Shown one piece after another: positions 8,954-18,394 of a DNA stretch of 64,000 nt. A program made the translations under genes and the position numbers. Numbering within the stretch: the stretch's first letter is position 1; each line of letters starts with the position of its first letter. A model generated the notes under the pieces. It saw only the letters and a program-made list of their open reading frames with translations, had not been told where the DNA came from and searched no databases. The stretch comes from Leucobacter tenebrionis (GTDB lineage Bacteria > Actinomycetota > Actinomycetes > Actinomycetales > Microbacteriaceae), in NCBI RefSeq assembly GCF_019884725.1, contig NZ_CP082322.1, positions 2,852,001 to 2,916,000 on the forward strand. Reading direction: 5' to 3'.

Positions 8954-9913
8954 ATGAGCACTGAAGCCCCCGAAGCACGTCCGCTCTCGCACGATCCCGC
9001 ATGGCCGCGCACCGGCGCCTGGCCGCCCGTCGACGGCGCGCCGGCCGACCTCGTGATCGTGGGCATCCCCACCTCGCAGACCTCGCTCTCGCCGAGCAAC
9101 GCGCACGAGACCCCGGCCGCGGTGCGGGAGGCGCTGCGCCGCTACTCCAGCCACCTCGTCGCCCAGGGAGCGCCGGGCGAGCGCGGCGACGAGGCCGAGT
9201 GGGTGCTCGACGAGGCGCTCAGGATCGTCAACGCGGGCGACCTCGCGGATCCCGACACCGAGGCGGGGGAGCGCGCGGCCGTCGAGCGCGTGCAGCAGCT
9301 CGCCGCGAGCGCGCAGCTGCTCGTCGCGCTTGGCGGCGACAACGCCCTTACGGTGCCCGCGGCGCTCGGCGTCGCGGGCGACGACCTCGCGACGGCCGGC
9401 CTCATCACTCTCGACGCGCACCACGACCTGCGCGACGGGCGCAGCAACGGCTCACCCGTGCGGCGGCTCGTCGAGGCCGGGCTGGATCCGCGGCGCATCG
9501 TGCAGATCGGGATCGCCGACTTCGCGAACTCCCGGGCCTACCGGCAGCGGGCCAAGGATCTCGGGGTCACGGTGATCCACCGCGACGAACTGCGCACCCG
9601 CCCCCTCGCCGAGATCGTCGACGAGGCGCTCGAGGTCGCGGGCGCGGGCGGCGGGCCGATCCATGTGGATCTCGACGTGGATGTCTGCGACCGCTCGGTG
9701 GCGCCGGGATGCCCGGCGTCGATCCCGGGCGGCATCGGCGCCGACGAACTGCGGATCGCCACCCGTCTGCTGGCCTCCGACGCGCGTGTGCGCGGCATCG
9801 ACATCGCCGAGGTCGACGCGAGCGCCGATGCCGCCGACGGTCGCACGGTCCGCCTCGCGGCGCTGCTCGTGCTCGAGGCGGCCGCCGGTCTCGCCGCGCG
9901 CCTCGGCCGCTGA
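8954..9913 (+). CDS. hutG: Formimidoylglutamase (arginase/ureohydrolase fold)
   Basis: Last step of the pathway: hydrolyses N-formimidoyl-L-glutamate to glutamate and formamide with a two-manganese centre. The 319-residue chain shows ureohydrolase metal motifs in order: LGGDNALTVP (the family's usual GGDH has Asn here), LDAHHDLRDG, and HVDLDVDVCDRSVAPGCPAS. Asn in place of the first His ligand is, to my recollection, common in HutG-type members but should be checked. The ATG at 8954 is the first in-frame start after the divergent hutH promoter region; longer frames overlap hutH antisense. With hutHUI it completes the route to glutamate. Confidence 0.92.
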   Translation: MSTEAPEARPLSHDPAWPRTGAWPPVDGAPADLVIVGIPTSQTSLSPSNAHETPAAVREALRRYSSHLVAQGAPGERGDEAEWVLDEALRIVNAGDLADPDTEAGERAAVERVQQLAASAQLLVALGGDNALTVPAALGVAGDDLATAGLITLDAHHDLRDGRSNGSPVRRLVEAGLDPRRIVQIGIADFANSRAYRQRAKDLGVTVIHRDELRTRPLAEIVDEALEVAGAGGGPIHVDLDVDVCDRSVAPGCPASIPGGIGADELRIATRLLASDARVRGIDIAEVDASADAADGRTVRLAALLVLEAAAGLAARLGR

Positions 9914-10033
9914 GAAACGTTCGGCGCCGGGCCGGGTTCGCACGCCGGGCCGGTTCCCCGGCGTCCAGGGGAGTTCGCAGGCTCGCCATGTATCATTGAA
10001 CGTTCGCTGTTTCACGTTCGTTAGGAACCATCT

Positions 10034-11938
<1,905 letters not shown>

Positions 11939-11948
11939 GCGCGCTGCG

Positions 11949-12014
11949 AAACGGGAGTCCCGAATTGCTGTCTCGAATGTGACGGAGGCAGCAGTTCGGG
12001 ACTCCCGTTTTTGC
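11949..12014 (+). terminator. Rho-independent terminator of typA
   Basis: Arms 11949-11970 and 11989-12010, 22 nt with one mismatch, followed directly by a T-run (ttttt at 12008-12012). It is also positioned to end the convergent amidohydrolase gene. Its inner word agtcccgaattgctg is repeated in the hairpin at 49251. Confidence 0.88.
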
Positions 12015-12039
12015 GTTTGGCGCTCAGCGGTTCGGGCCC

Positions 12040-13692
12040 TCAGGTGCGCGGGAACCCCTCGCCGCCCACGACCGTGAGCACCGGTGTCGCCTCGCGCAGC
12101 ACCTCCGCACCGTCGGCGAAGGGGTCGACGTCGAGCGCGGCGAAGTCGGCGCGGCGCCCGATCCCGAGTACACCTCGGCTGTCGCCCCACCCGCAGGCGA
12201 CCGCGGCGTCGCGGGTCGCGGCGACCAGGGCTCGCGAGAGCTCCAGGTGCAGCGCCGGGTGGTTCGCCGGGAGGTCGGGGCGGCCGGGGGAGCGGCGCGT
12301 GACCGCGATGAAGATGTTCGGAAGCGGGGCGTACGGGGCGGTGGGCGCGTCGGTTCCGAGCGCGATCAGCGCCCCGGCGTGCTCGAACTCGGCCCACGGG
12401 TAGCCGCGCTCGACGCGGTCGTCGCCGAGCTGCCGCCGCCAGGCGCCCTGCACCGCCGGGTCGGAGTGCACGGGCTGCACGGAGGCGACCGTGCCCGACG
12501 CTGCGATCCGGTGGGCGGCGCGACGATCCACGAACTCCAGGTGCTCGATCCGGTGCCGCGGGCCGTCGCCGCCGTTCGCGCGTCTGGCTGCCTCGATCGC
12601 GTCGAGGGCGAGGTTCACGGCGGCGTCGCCGATGGCGTGCATCGCGACCTGCAGGCCGGCGGCGTCCGCCGCGACGACGACGGGTTCGAGGAGCTCGCGG
12701 GTCCACAGCGGAGCGGGCTGCGAACCGTCGGAGAACGGCGCGGACATGGCCGCCGTGCCGCTGTCGATGACCCCGTCGATCCACACCTTGATGCCCGCGA
12801 TGCGCAGCATCGGATCGCGCTCACCGCGCTCGAGGGCTCGGGCCGCGATGCGGTCACGGGTCTCGACGGCCCGCTGCAGCTGCTCGCGCAGCAGACGCGG
12901 ATCGGCGGAGGTCTCGACGCGCAGGTAGCCGGCGACGGGGATCGGCAGAGCGTCTGCGTCCCATGCCCGCTCGAGCGCCTCGAACTCGGCGCGGCGCAGG
13001 CCGAGATCGGCGACCGCGGTGGTGCCCGCCGCGCGATAGCTCTCGAGGGCCCGCAGCACCGCCGTGTCGCGAACGGTGTCGTCCTCGAGACGCTCGACGC
13101 CCCCGCGCATGAGCACGAGCGCCGCGGTCTCGAGCAGCAGTCCGGTCGCCTCGCCCTCTGCGTCGCGCACGATCGTGCCGCCCTCGGGATCCGGAGTCTC
13201 CCGATCGATACCGAGCTCGCGCAGAGCGGCCGTGTTCACCCAGCCCGAGTGCAGATCGTTCGACACCAGGTAGACGGGCCGGTCGGCGACGACCGCGTCG
13301 ATCATGCGGCGATCCGGCTGCGCCCCGGCGAGCGGCTCCAGCAGCCAGCTGCGGCCGAGGATACGGTCGGCGTCGGGTGCGGCGTCGACCGCCTCCAAGA
13401 CCCTGCGCTGCACCTCGGCGAGGTCGGGTGCATCGAGCAGGTCGACCTGCGAGAGCGAGCGGCCGAGGTTGACGAGATGGCTGTGCGCCTCGACGAAGCC
13501 GGGGACGACGAGCGCGCCGTGCAGCTCGACTACGTCGGCGGCAGCGGGATGGTGCGCTGCCAGCTGGTCGGCGGCGAGGGTGGAGCCGACGAAGCGGATC
13601 CTGCCGCCCTGCACCAGCAGGGACTCGGCCCAGGGCTGCTCATCGTCGGCGGTGAAGATGCGCCCGCCGCGGTAGTGGGTGAGCGATGCCAT
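12040..13692 (-). CDS. Amidohydrolase family protein (YtcJ/Amidohydro_3 type)
   Basis: Predicted metal-dependent hydrolase of 550 residues acting on an unknown amide or cyclic substrate. The order fits Amidohydro_3: an N-terminal beta-sandwich with GGRIFTADDEQPWAESLLVQ, the first metal motif VPGFVEAHSHLVNLG near residue 66, an inserted domain, VAMHAIGDAAVNLALDA, RHRIEHLEFVD, and the late LGTDAPTAPYAPL, then GRRADFAALDVDPF. The ATG follows CCGGAG at good distance. It is transcribed alone, convergent with typA. Family members range from exoenzyme-like hydrolases to N-substituted formamide deformylase, so substrate is left open. Confidence 0.88.
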   Translation of the reverse strand: MASLTHYRGGRIFTADDEQPWAESLLVQGGRIRFVGSTLAADQLAAHHPAAADVVELHGALVVPGFVEAHSHLVNLGRSLSQVDLLDAPDLAEVQRRVLEAVDAAPDADRILGRSWLLEPLAGAQPDRRMIDAVVADRPVYLVSNDLHSGWVNTAALRELGIDRETPDPEGGTIVRDAEGEATGLLLETAALVLMRGGVERLEDDTVRDTAVLRALESYRAAGTTAVADLGLRRAEFEALERAWDADALPIPVAGYLRVETSADPRLLREQLQRAVETRDRIAARALERGERDPMLRIAGIKVWIDGVIDSGTAAMSAPFSDGSQPAPLWTRELLEPVVVAADAAGLQVAMHAIGDAAVNLALDAIEAARRANGGDGPRHRIEHLEFVDRRAAHRIAASGTVASVQPVHSDPAVQGAWRRQLGDDRVERGYPWAEFEHAGALIALGTDAPTAPYAPLPNIFIAVTRRSPGRPDLPANHPALHLELSRALVAATRDAAVACGWGDSRGVLGIGRRADFAALDVDPFADGAEVLREATPVLTVVGGEGFPRT

Positions 13693-13854
13693 GGGATCTC
13701 CGGTTCTCTGCGGCCGTCACGGGAACGCAGCAAGACTATAGCGTGGGTCGGCACGTCTGCCCCGGCCGGCGGGATGCGGCATCGCCGGGCTCGAGTCAGC
13801 GGGTGTTCCGGCCGCTCCCGCGCGCCTCGTTTTCGTTTTTCGCGGGGAACGCGC

Positions 13855-13860
13855 TAGAGT
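13855..13860 (+). promoter_or_regulatory. Candidate -10 box for tRNA-Pro
   Basis: TAGAGT, matching TANNNT, lies about 24 bases before the tRNA 5' end. A T-rich tract (cgtttttcg) about 17 bases upstream could serve as -35. Read by eye only. Confidence 0.4.
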
Positions 13861-13883
13861 AATCCTCGCGTGAAAAACGCAAT

Positions 13884-13960
13884 CGGGATGTGGCGCAGCT
13901 TGGTAGCGCACGTCGTTCGGGACGACGGGGTCGCAGGTTCAAATCCTGTCATCCCGACCA
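13884..13960 (+). tRNA. tRNA-Pro (anticodon CGG), CCA encoded
   Basis: Full cloverleaf. Acceptor CGGGATG pairs with CATCCCG, the D-arm contains AGCTTGGTA, and the anticodon stem CGTCG/CGACG encloses loop TTCGGGA with anticodon CGG. The T-arm GCAGG TTCAAAT CCTGT is followed by discriminator A and a genomic CCA (13958-13960). It reads Pro CCG codons. A rho-independent terminator follows two bases later. Confidence 0.96.
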
Positions 13961-13961
13961 C

Positions 13962-13997
13962 AAAGCCGCGGAAACTCAAGGGTTTCCGCGGCTTTTT
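13962..13997 (+). terminator. Terminator of tRNA-Pro
   Basis: Perfect 14-nt arms aaagccgcggaaac (13962-13975) and gtttccgcggcttt (13982-13995) followed by T residues. The right end overlaps the stop codon of the convergent TetR gene. Confidence 0.88.
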
Positions 13998-14619
13998 AGG
14001 TTGTAGAACTGGAACCGAATCCCCTTGCCAGAGCGATGAGTGCGGAATCGAGGTAGCTGGCCAGGGTGTCGTCGGGATGCGCGGCCCATTCCTCGAATGC
14101 TGCGCGGCAGGCGGCGAGCGTTGTTCGCCCGACGACGACGCAATAGAGCGACGTAGCTGGCTGCCCTAGTCGTTTTCCGGCGAACTCGCTGATGATGTGC
14201 TCCCAGGCCGCTAGGTAGTCGGTTGCGACGGCGTTGAGCGCTGGTTCTGAGGCGAGGAGATTGACGAGCATGCGTTGCTCGGGGTTGTCCAGCTCCGGGT
14301 ATTGAATGCCCGCGATGACGGCATGGCGGAGGGCGTCCATCATCGGAAGGCCGCTGGGTGCGGTGTCCAGTTCCGCCTGGAGGGAACGTTTCTGTGACTC
14401 GAACAGGGACCCTAACAAGGCGGCCTTCGAGTTGTAGTAGCGGAAGTACGTTCGCTCGGTGATCCCAGCTTCTCTGGCGATCTGCGCGACCGTGGTGTTC
14501 TCGAACCCGTGGTCGGTGAACATCCTCAGACCGATACTGCGTAACTCGTGAGCGCTCGTGGAGCGAGGGCGTCCCCGGGTCCGGGCTCCCTCGGATAGGT
14601 CATCTGCGGCGTCTGTCAT
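13996..14619 (-). CDS. TetR-family transcriptional regulator
   Basis: Repressor-type protein of 207 residues. The TetR helix-turn-helix is at residues ~20-65 (ELRSIGLRMFTDHGFENTTV, AQIAREAGITERTYFRYY, NSKAALLGSLF); the rest is a variable all-helical ligand domain. It is divergent from the GMC oxidoreductase gene, and the gap between them holds an imperfect palindrome overlapping the putative GMC promoter. Control of the oxidoreductase-dehydrogenase pair is therefore likely. The stop lies inside the T-run of the tRNA terminator, an unusually tight convergent fit. The inducer is unknown. Confidence 0.9.
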   Translation of the reverse strand: MTDAADDLSEGARTRGRPRSTSAHELRSIGLRMFTDHGFENTTVAQIAREAGITERTYFRYYNSKAALLGSLFESQKRSLQAELDTAPSGLPMMDALRHAVIAGIQYPELDNPEQRMLVNLLASEPALNAVATDYLAAWEHIISEFAGKRLGQPATSLYCVVVGRTTLAACRAAFEEWAAHPDDTLASYLDSALIALARGFGSSSTT

Positions 14620-14661
14620 TCTTCGATCCTCTCAGGTGCACCGTGTCGCAACTGCGGATCC

Positions 14662-14691
14662 TTGCATTATGTCTGTGACTGACAATAATAG
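14662..14691 (+). promoter_or_regulatory. Putative promoter and TetR operator of the GMC gene
   Basis: TTGCAT (14662-14667), an 18-base spacer and TAATAG (14686-14691) form a plausible promoter. An imperfect palindrome, TTATGTC...GACAATAA (14667-14688), fills the spacer and -10. Placement between a TetR gene and its divergent neighbour fits an operator. Not proven. Confidence 0.45.
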
Positions 14692-14733
14692 AGGCTAGGT
14701 GCATGGGCGACACGGACGAGCAAGGGAGCTGTC

Positions 14734-16398
14734 ATGGAGCAATACGATGTCATCGTCGTCGGCGGAGGATCTGCGGGTGCCGCCTTGGCCGGTCGGCTGA
14801 GTGATACCGCCGGCAGATCGGTACTGTTGCTCGAAGCGGGTCCCGACTACGCGCGGATCGAGGACTTCCCGCTGGAAATCCGACGGGCCAACGTGTCGTC
14901 CGCCTTGGCTCCGGGTTCGCCGTTCGGGTGGCCGATCGTGACCCAATGGACGGCCGGTGCGCGGATGCCGTTGCCGCGTGGACGGATTATCGGCGGGGGC
15001 AGTTCGGTCAACGGTGCGTACTACGTGCGTGGCCTAGCCGCGGACTTCGATCGGTGGGCGGAATCGGGAAACCCGCAGTGGTCCTTCGATAAGGTCCTTC
15101 CGTTCTTCCGCGAGGGAGAGAGCGACCGCGAGTTCGGTGCCGACGAGGCCGCGCACGGTTCCACAGGCCCCCTGCCGATCACCCGGGCGATGCCCGGGCA
15201 GATGAGCCCGATCAGCGAGCACTTCTTCCAAGCATGCCTAGATCTCGGCGTCGAGGAGGATCGCGACAAGAACGGACTTCACACCGGTGACGGTGTCGGT
15301 GCCCTGCCGGCGAACATCCAAGATGGAGTGCGATTCAACTCGGCCATGGCTCACCTGACGCCACGACGAGGTCGCCCCAACCTCACCGTACGTGGTCACG
15401 CGTTGGTGGAGCGAGTGCTCATCGAGGGCCGGCGAGCCGTCGGAGTCCGGGCGGTCGTCGGCGGCAAACGCCAGGTGATCCGCGGAGAGGAGATCATCCT
15501 GTCGGCCGGGGCTGCGAAGAGTCCTCACCTGCTGATGCTGTCGGGTATCGGTCCCGCTGACGAGTTGCTCGCCCACGGCATCACCGTGGTGCAGGATCTT
15601 CCCGGCGTCGGGAGAGACTTCATGGACCATGCGGAAGTGCTTGTCGGGTACAAGGCCGCAGATGTCCCTCTCCCCGTGCCGAACGATACCGCCCTCATCG
15701 AAGCAGTAGCGCACCGGACAGCCGAGGGTTCGGACTTCGGGAGCGATCTCGAGATCATGCCGATGACTCTGCCCTTGATGGACGCCACGATGGGCAGGGC
15801 CGCGGGCATCTCGCAGGCCAAAGCCATGGCTTCGATGGCGAGCCACCCGATCGGTGCGTTCAAGGCTGTACGGAGAGCCGACCTGTCATCGATGGTCCGG
15901 ATGACCTCGTCCATGGGAGCGAACGCGTTCATCGTGTCCGTACTCAATCCGCTCAGCCGTGGCCGAATGACTCTGACCTCCGCCAACCCGTCCGTGTTCC
16001 CGCGCTCGGAGCATCGCTCCTTCAGCGATCCGGAGGACCGCCGGCGGATGCGTGAGGCGATCCGATTCACCGTCGAGCTGATGCGCACCTCCGCGTTCGC
16101 TCCGATGGTCAGGCAGATCTCCCCGCAGCTTGTTGACGTGATCGGATCTGACCGGGATCTCGATCGCTGGATGCTGCTCAACCCCGCCCCCAGCGGACAC
16201 CTGATGGGCACCTGCAAGATGGGGCCCTCGTCAGACCCGGGCACCGTGGTCGATGAGCGCTGCCGCGTGCACGGCATCGACAATCTCCGTGTCGTGGACC
16301 TGTCCATCGCCCCGGATCTGCTGCGCAGGGGACCGAACGCGACCGCGATGATGATGGGTGCACGCGCGGCCGACCTCATCGACGCCGAAACCGCGTAA
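14734..16398 (+). CDS. GMC-family FAD-dependent oxidoreductase
   Basis: Flavoenzyme that oxidises an alcohol or polyol, 554 residues. It starts with the FAD Rossmann motif VIVVGGGSAGAALAGRLS and LLLEAGPDY. The GMC signature GGGSSVNGAYYVRG is near residue 88 and the second signature GAAKSPHLLMLSGIGP near 258. The C-terminal catalytic pair appears as SGHLMGTCKMG (His) and RGPNATAMMMGARAADLI (Asn where many have His/Asn). GGGAG precedes the ATG. The next gene, a zinc alcohol dehydrogenase, starts 61 bases on and is probably co-transcribed. Choline dehydrogenase-like or MftG-like members are both possible. Codon use looks less GC-extreme than in flanking genes. Confidence 0.9.
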   Translation: MEQYDVIVVGGGSAGAALAGRLSDTAGRSVLLLEAGPDYARIEDFPLEIRRANVSSALAPGSPFGWPIVTQWTAGARMPLPRGRIIGGGSSVNGAYYVRGLAADFDRWAESGNPQWSFDKVLPFFREGESDREFGADEAAHGSTGPLPITRAMPGQMSPISEHFFQACLDLGVEEDRDKNGLHTGDGVGALPANIQDGVRFNSAMAHLTPRRGRPNLTVRGHALVERVLIEGRRAVGVRAVVGGKRQVIRGEEIILSAGAAKSPHLLMLSGIGPADELLAHGITVVQDLPGVGRDFMDHAEVLVGYKAADVPLPVPNDTALIEAVAHRTAEGSDFGSDLEIMPMTLPLMDATMGRAAGISQAKAMASMASHPIGAFKAVRRADLSSMVRMTSSMGANAFIVSVLNPLSRGRMTLTSANPSVFPRSEHRSFSDPEDRRRMREAIRFTVELMRTSAFAPMVRQISPQLVDVIGSDRDLDRWMLLNPAPSGHLMGTCKMGPSSDPGTVVDERCRVHGIDNLRVVDLSIAPDLLRRGPNATAMMMGARAADLIDAETA

Positions 16399-16459
16399 TC
16401 CGGCCGTCGATCCGCCCAGAATGCCACACGAAATCCACTCCGACCAGAACGGTACACAC

Positions 16460-17512
16460 ATGAAGACAGCGCTGCTCTACGGCCAGGAAGACCTCCGAGT
16501 CGAAGAGGTCGCCGAGCCGACGCCCGGCCCCGGTCAAGTGAAGCTGCAGAACGCCTACGCAGGGATCTGCGGCTCCGATCTCCACTTCTTCTACCACCCA
16601 GAGACACTCCCGCTCGACCCGAACCAACCACATCCGCTCACGGGGGCGAAGCTTCCGCAGACTCTCGGCCACGAGTTCGCCGGTACGGTGGTCGAGGTCG
16701 GCGAAGGCGTTACGAAGGTGCGCGTCGGCGACCGAGCCGCGGTCTACCCGCTGGTGGCTTCCTGCGGCGAGTGTGCGGCGTGCCGTGCGGGGATCTTCTT
16801 CGCCTGCCCTCTCATGGCGTCCCTCGGCGCGAGCGCCAACGGAGGAGGTCTGTCCGAATACGCCGTCGTGGATGCCTCGAACCTGCACGTCCTCCCCGAG
16901 AACGTCAGCCTGCAGATGGGCGCGCTCGTCGAACCGATGGCCGTCGCCTGGCACGCCGTCGAGCGAAGCGGTGTGGTCGCCGGAGGCACCGCACTCGTCG
17001 CGGGAGCCGGACCCATCGGGATCGGGGTCTGGTTCGCGCTCAAGGCGCGCGGAGTAGAGCGGGTGCTCGTATCAGAACCGAGCGAGCAGCGTCGCGCGAT
17101 CATCGCATCTTTGGGCGCCACCGTCGTCGACCCGGTCAACGCCGACCTCGCCGATGCAGTCGCGACGCTCACCGACGGACAGGGCGTCGACGTAGCCATT
17201 GACGCTGCCGGGGCCGGTGCCGCTATCAATTCGGCATTGACGAGCCTGACACCAGGAGGACGGCTGGTGGTGGTCGCGCTCCACGAGCAACCCATGGAGT
17301 TCCTGCCCACCCAACTGATGATGGGAGAGACTGAGATCGTCGGCGCCGTCGGCCACCGCCCCGACGACTTCGACACCGTCATCAGCGCCATGGCCAGGGG
17401 CGTCTACGACACCACCGGGTGGGTCGACGAGACTCAGCTCAATGACGTCGTCGAAGCGATCCAAGCGCTGCGCAACGGAGCCGGCGCCAAAATCCTGGTA
17501 GCGCTCGGCTGA
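16460..17512 (+). CDS. Zinc-dependent medium-chain alcohol dehydrogenase
   Basis: NAD(P)-dependent dehydrogenase of 350 residues resembling (R,R)-butanediol and sorbitol/threonine dehydrogenases. The catalytic zinc ligands appear as GICGSDLHFF (Cys) and LGHEFAGTV (His-Glu). The structural zinc site is complete, CGECAACRAGIFFAC near residues 100-115. The cofactor Rossmann motif is VAGAGPIGIGVWFALKARG near residue 180. The ATG at 16460 begins the family's standard N-terminus (MKTALLYGQEDLRVEEV); the frame continues upstream into the GMC gene but this is not coding. Its substrate is probably a diol or polyol alcohol related to the GMC enzyme's, by inference from the shared transcript. Confidence 0.92.
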   Translation: MKTALLYGQEDLRVEEVAEPTPGPGQVKLQNAYAGICGSDLHFFYHPETLPLDPNQPHPLTGAKLPQTLGHEFAGTVVEVGEGVTKVRVGDRAAVYPLVASCGECAACRAGIFFACPLMASLGASANGGGLSEYAVVDASNLHVLPENVSLQMGALVEPMAVAWHAVERSGVVAGGTALVAGAGPIGIGVWFALKARGVERVLVSEPSEQRRAIIASLGATVVDPVNADLADAVATLTDGQGVDVAIDAAGAGAAINSALTSLTPGGRLVVVALHEQPMEFLPTQLMMGETEIVGAVGHRPDDFDTVISAMARGVYDTTGWVDETQLNDVVEAIQALRNGAGAKILVALG

Positions 17513-17520
17513 CAACCAGC

Positions 17521-17580
17521 TCCTTGAGGACTAAACCAGGCCCTCGAGGACTAAACCTGGCCCTCGAGGACATAGCTGCG
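17521..17580. repeat. Three 20-bp tandem repeats downstream of the dehydrogenase gene
   Basis: Units start at 17521, 17541 and 17561. The first two are near identical (ccctcgaggactaaacc.gg form); the third keeps ccctcgagga then diverges. Each contains the palindrome cctcgagg or a one-base variant. Lies in the 242-bp gap before the response-regulator gene; function unknown. Confidence 0.75.
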
Positions 17581-17754
17581 TCACGAAGTCTTCAACAGCG
17601 CACCCGTACTCCAACGCCCTGCCCCACCACGCTGATCAGCCGGGAGTCGAGGAAGCTATCCGCCCCATCCGTCGACCACCCGAACGCATAGAATCATGTG
17701 TAAAGATTAGGAGCCGTCGGCTCGCAAGCTCCGAACAGTGAGGTGCCTGAGCGG

Positions 17755-18387
17755 ATGATTCGCATCGGTATTGTCGAGGATCATCCTGCGATGACGCTCG
17801 GGACGGCGACCGTGCTCAATGCTCGCCCGGACCTCCGTGTCGTTGCCGCAGGGAAGACCGTGCGAGAGCTTCTCGCTCGGCGGCAAGCATTCGATGTGGT
17901 GCTGCTGGACCTCACGCTCAATGACGGAACGACGCCCGCTCAGAACATCGCCGCTCTGAACGCCAAGAACCCGGTTCCGATTCTGGCGTACACCGCCGGC
18001 GACCGGCCCGGGTTGATCCGAGAGGCGGCGCGCGCAGGCGTGGCCGGCATGGTGCGTAAATCGGAGACACCGGAGGCGGTTGCGCAGGCGGTGCGCCGGG
18101 CTGTAGCGGGCGACGTGGTCTCCACGGCCGATTGGGCCGCCGCGCTCGAGTCCGACCCGAACCTCGAGGCCGCCGGGCTGACGCAGCGCGAAACGGAGGT
18201 CCTCTCCCTCTATGCCTCGGGGGAGACCGCCGAACGGGTGGCCGAATTCCTCGGGATCTCGGTGGAGACCGTGATCGACCACATCAAACGGATCAGGCGG
18301 CGCTATGCCGCGGTGGATCGTCCCGCACCTACGAAGATCGATCTGTTCAGGCGCGCGCGAGAGGACGGGCTGATTCCGGGCGCGTGA
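17755..18387 (+). CDS. Response regulator, NarL/LuxR type
   Basis: Two-component output protein of about 210 residues. The receiver begins IRIGIVEDHPAMTLG (acidic pair), the phospho-Asp lies in DVVLLDLTL near residue 49, and the switch Lys in VRKSETPEAV near residue 100. The LuxR-type DNA-binding domain spans ~145-205 (LTQRETEVLSLYASGETAER, VAEFLGISVETVIDHIKRIR). The ATG at 17755 has AGGTG upstream; an in-frame GTG at 17743 is possible. A TAGAAT -10-like box lies near 17692. No kinase is adjacent. The best partner is the HisKA_3-type kinase at 25496, across the transporter and peptidase genes. Its stop is seven bases from that of the convergent SLC13 gene. Confidence 0.9.
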   Translation: MIRIGIVEDHPAMTLGTATVLNARPDLRVVAAGKTVRELLARRQAFDVVLLDLTLNDGTTPAQNIAALNAKNPVPILAYTAGDRPGLIREAARAGVAGMVRKSETPEAVAQAVRRAVAGDVVSTADWAAALESDPNLEAAGLTQRETEVLSLYASGETAERVAEFLGISVETVIDHIKRIRRRYAAVDRPAPTKIDLFRRAREDGLIPGA

Positions 18388-18394
18388 CGGGCGC

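Noticed and set aside
7075..9099. Long N-terminal extension of the IclR frame
   Set aside because: It runs antisense through hutH codons in another frame and gives an Arg-rich sequence; the IclR family starts at the ATG at 7074.
13884..13997. Integration (att) site of a genomic island at tRNA-Pro
   Set aside because: No integrase and no second copy of the tRNA 3' end was seen in the window; only composition hints at transfer.
17521..17580. CRISPR array
   Set aside because: Repeats are contiguous with no spacers, only three units, and no cas genes are in the window.
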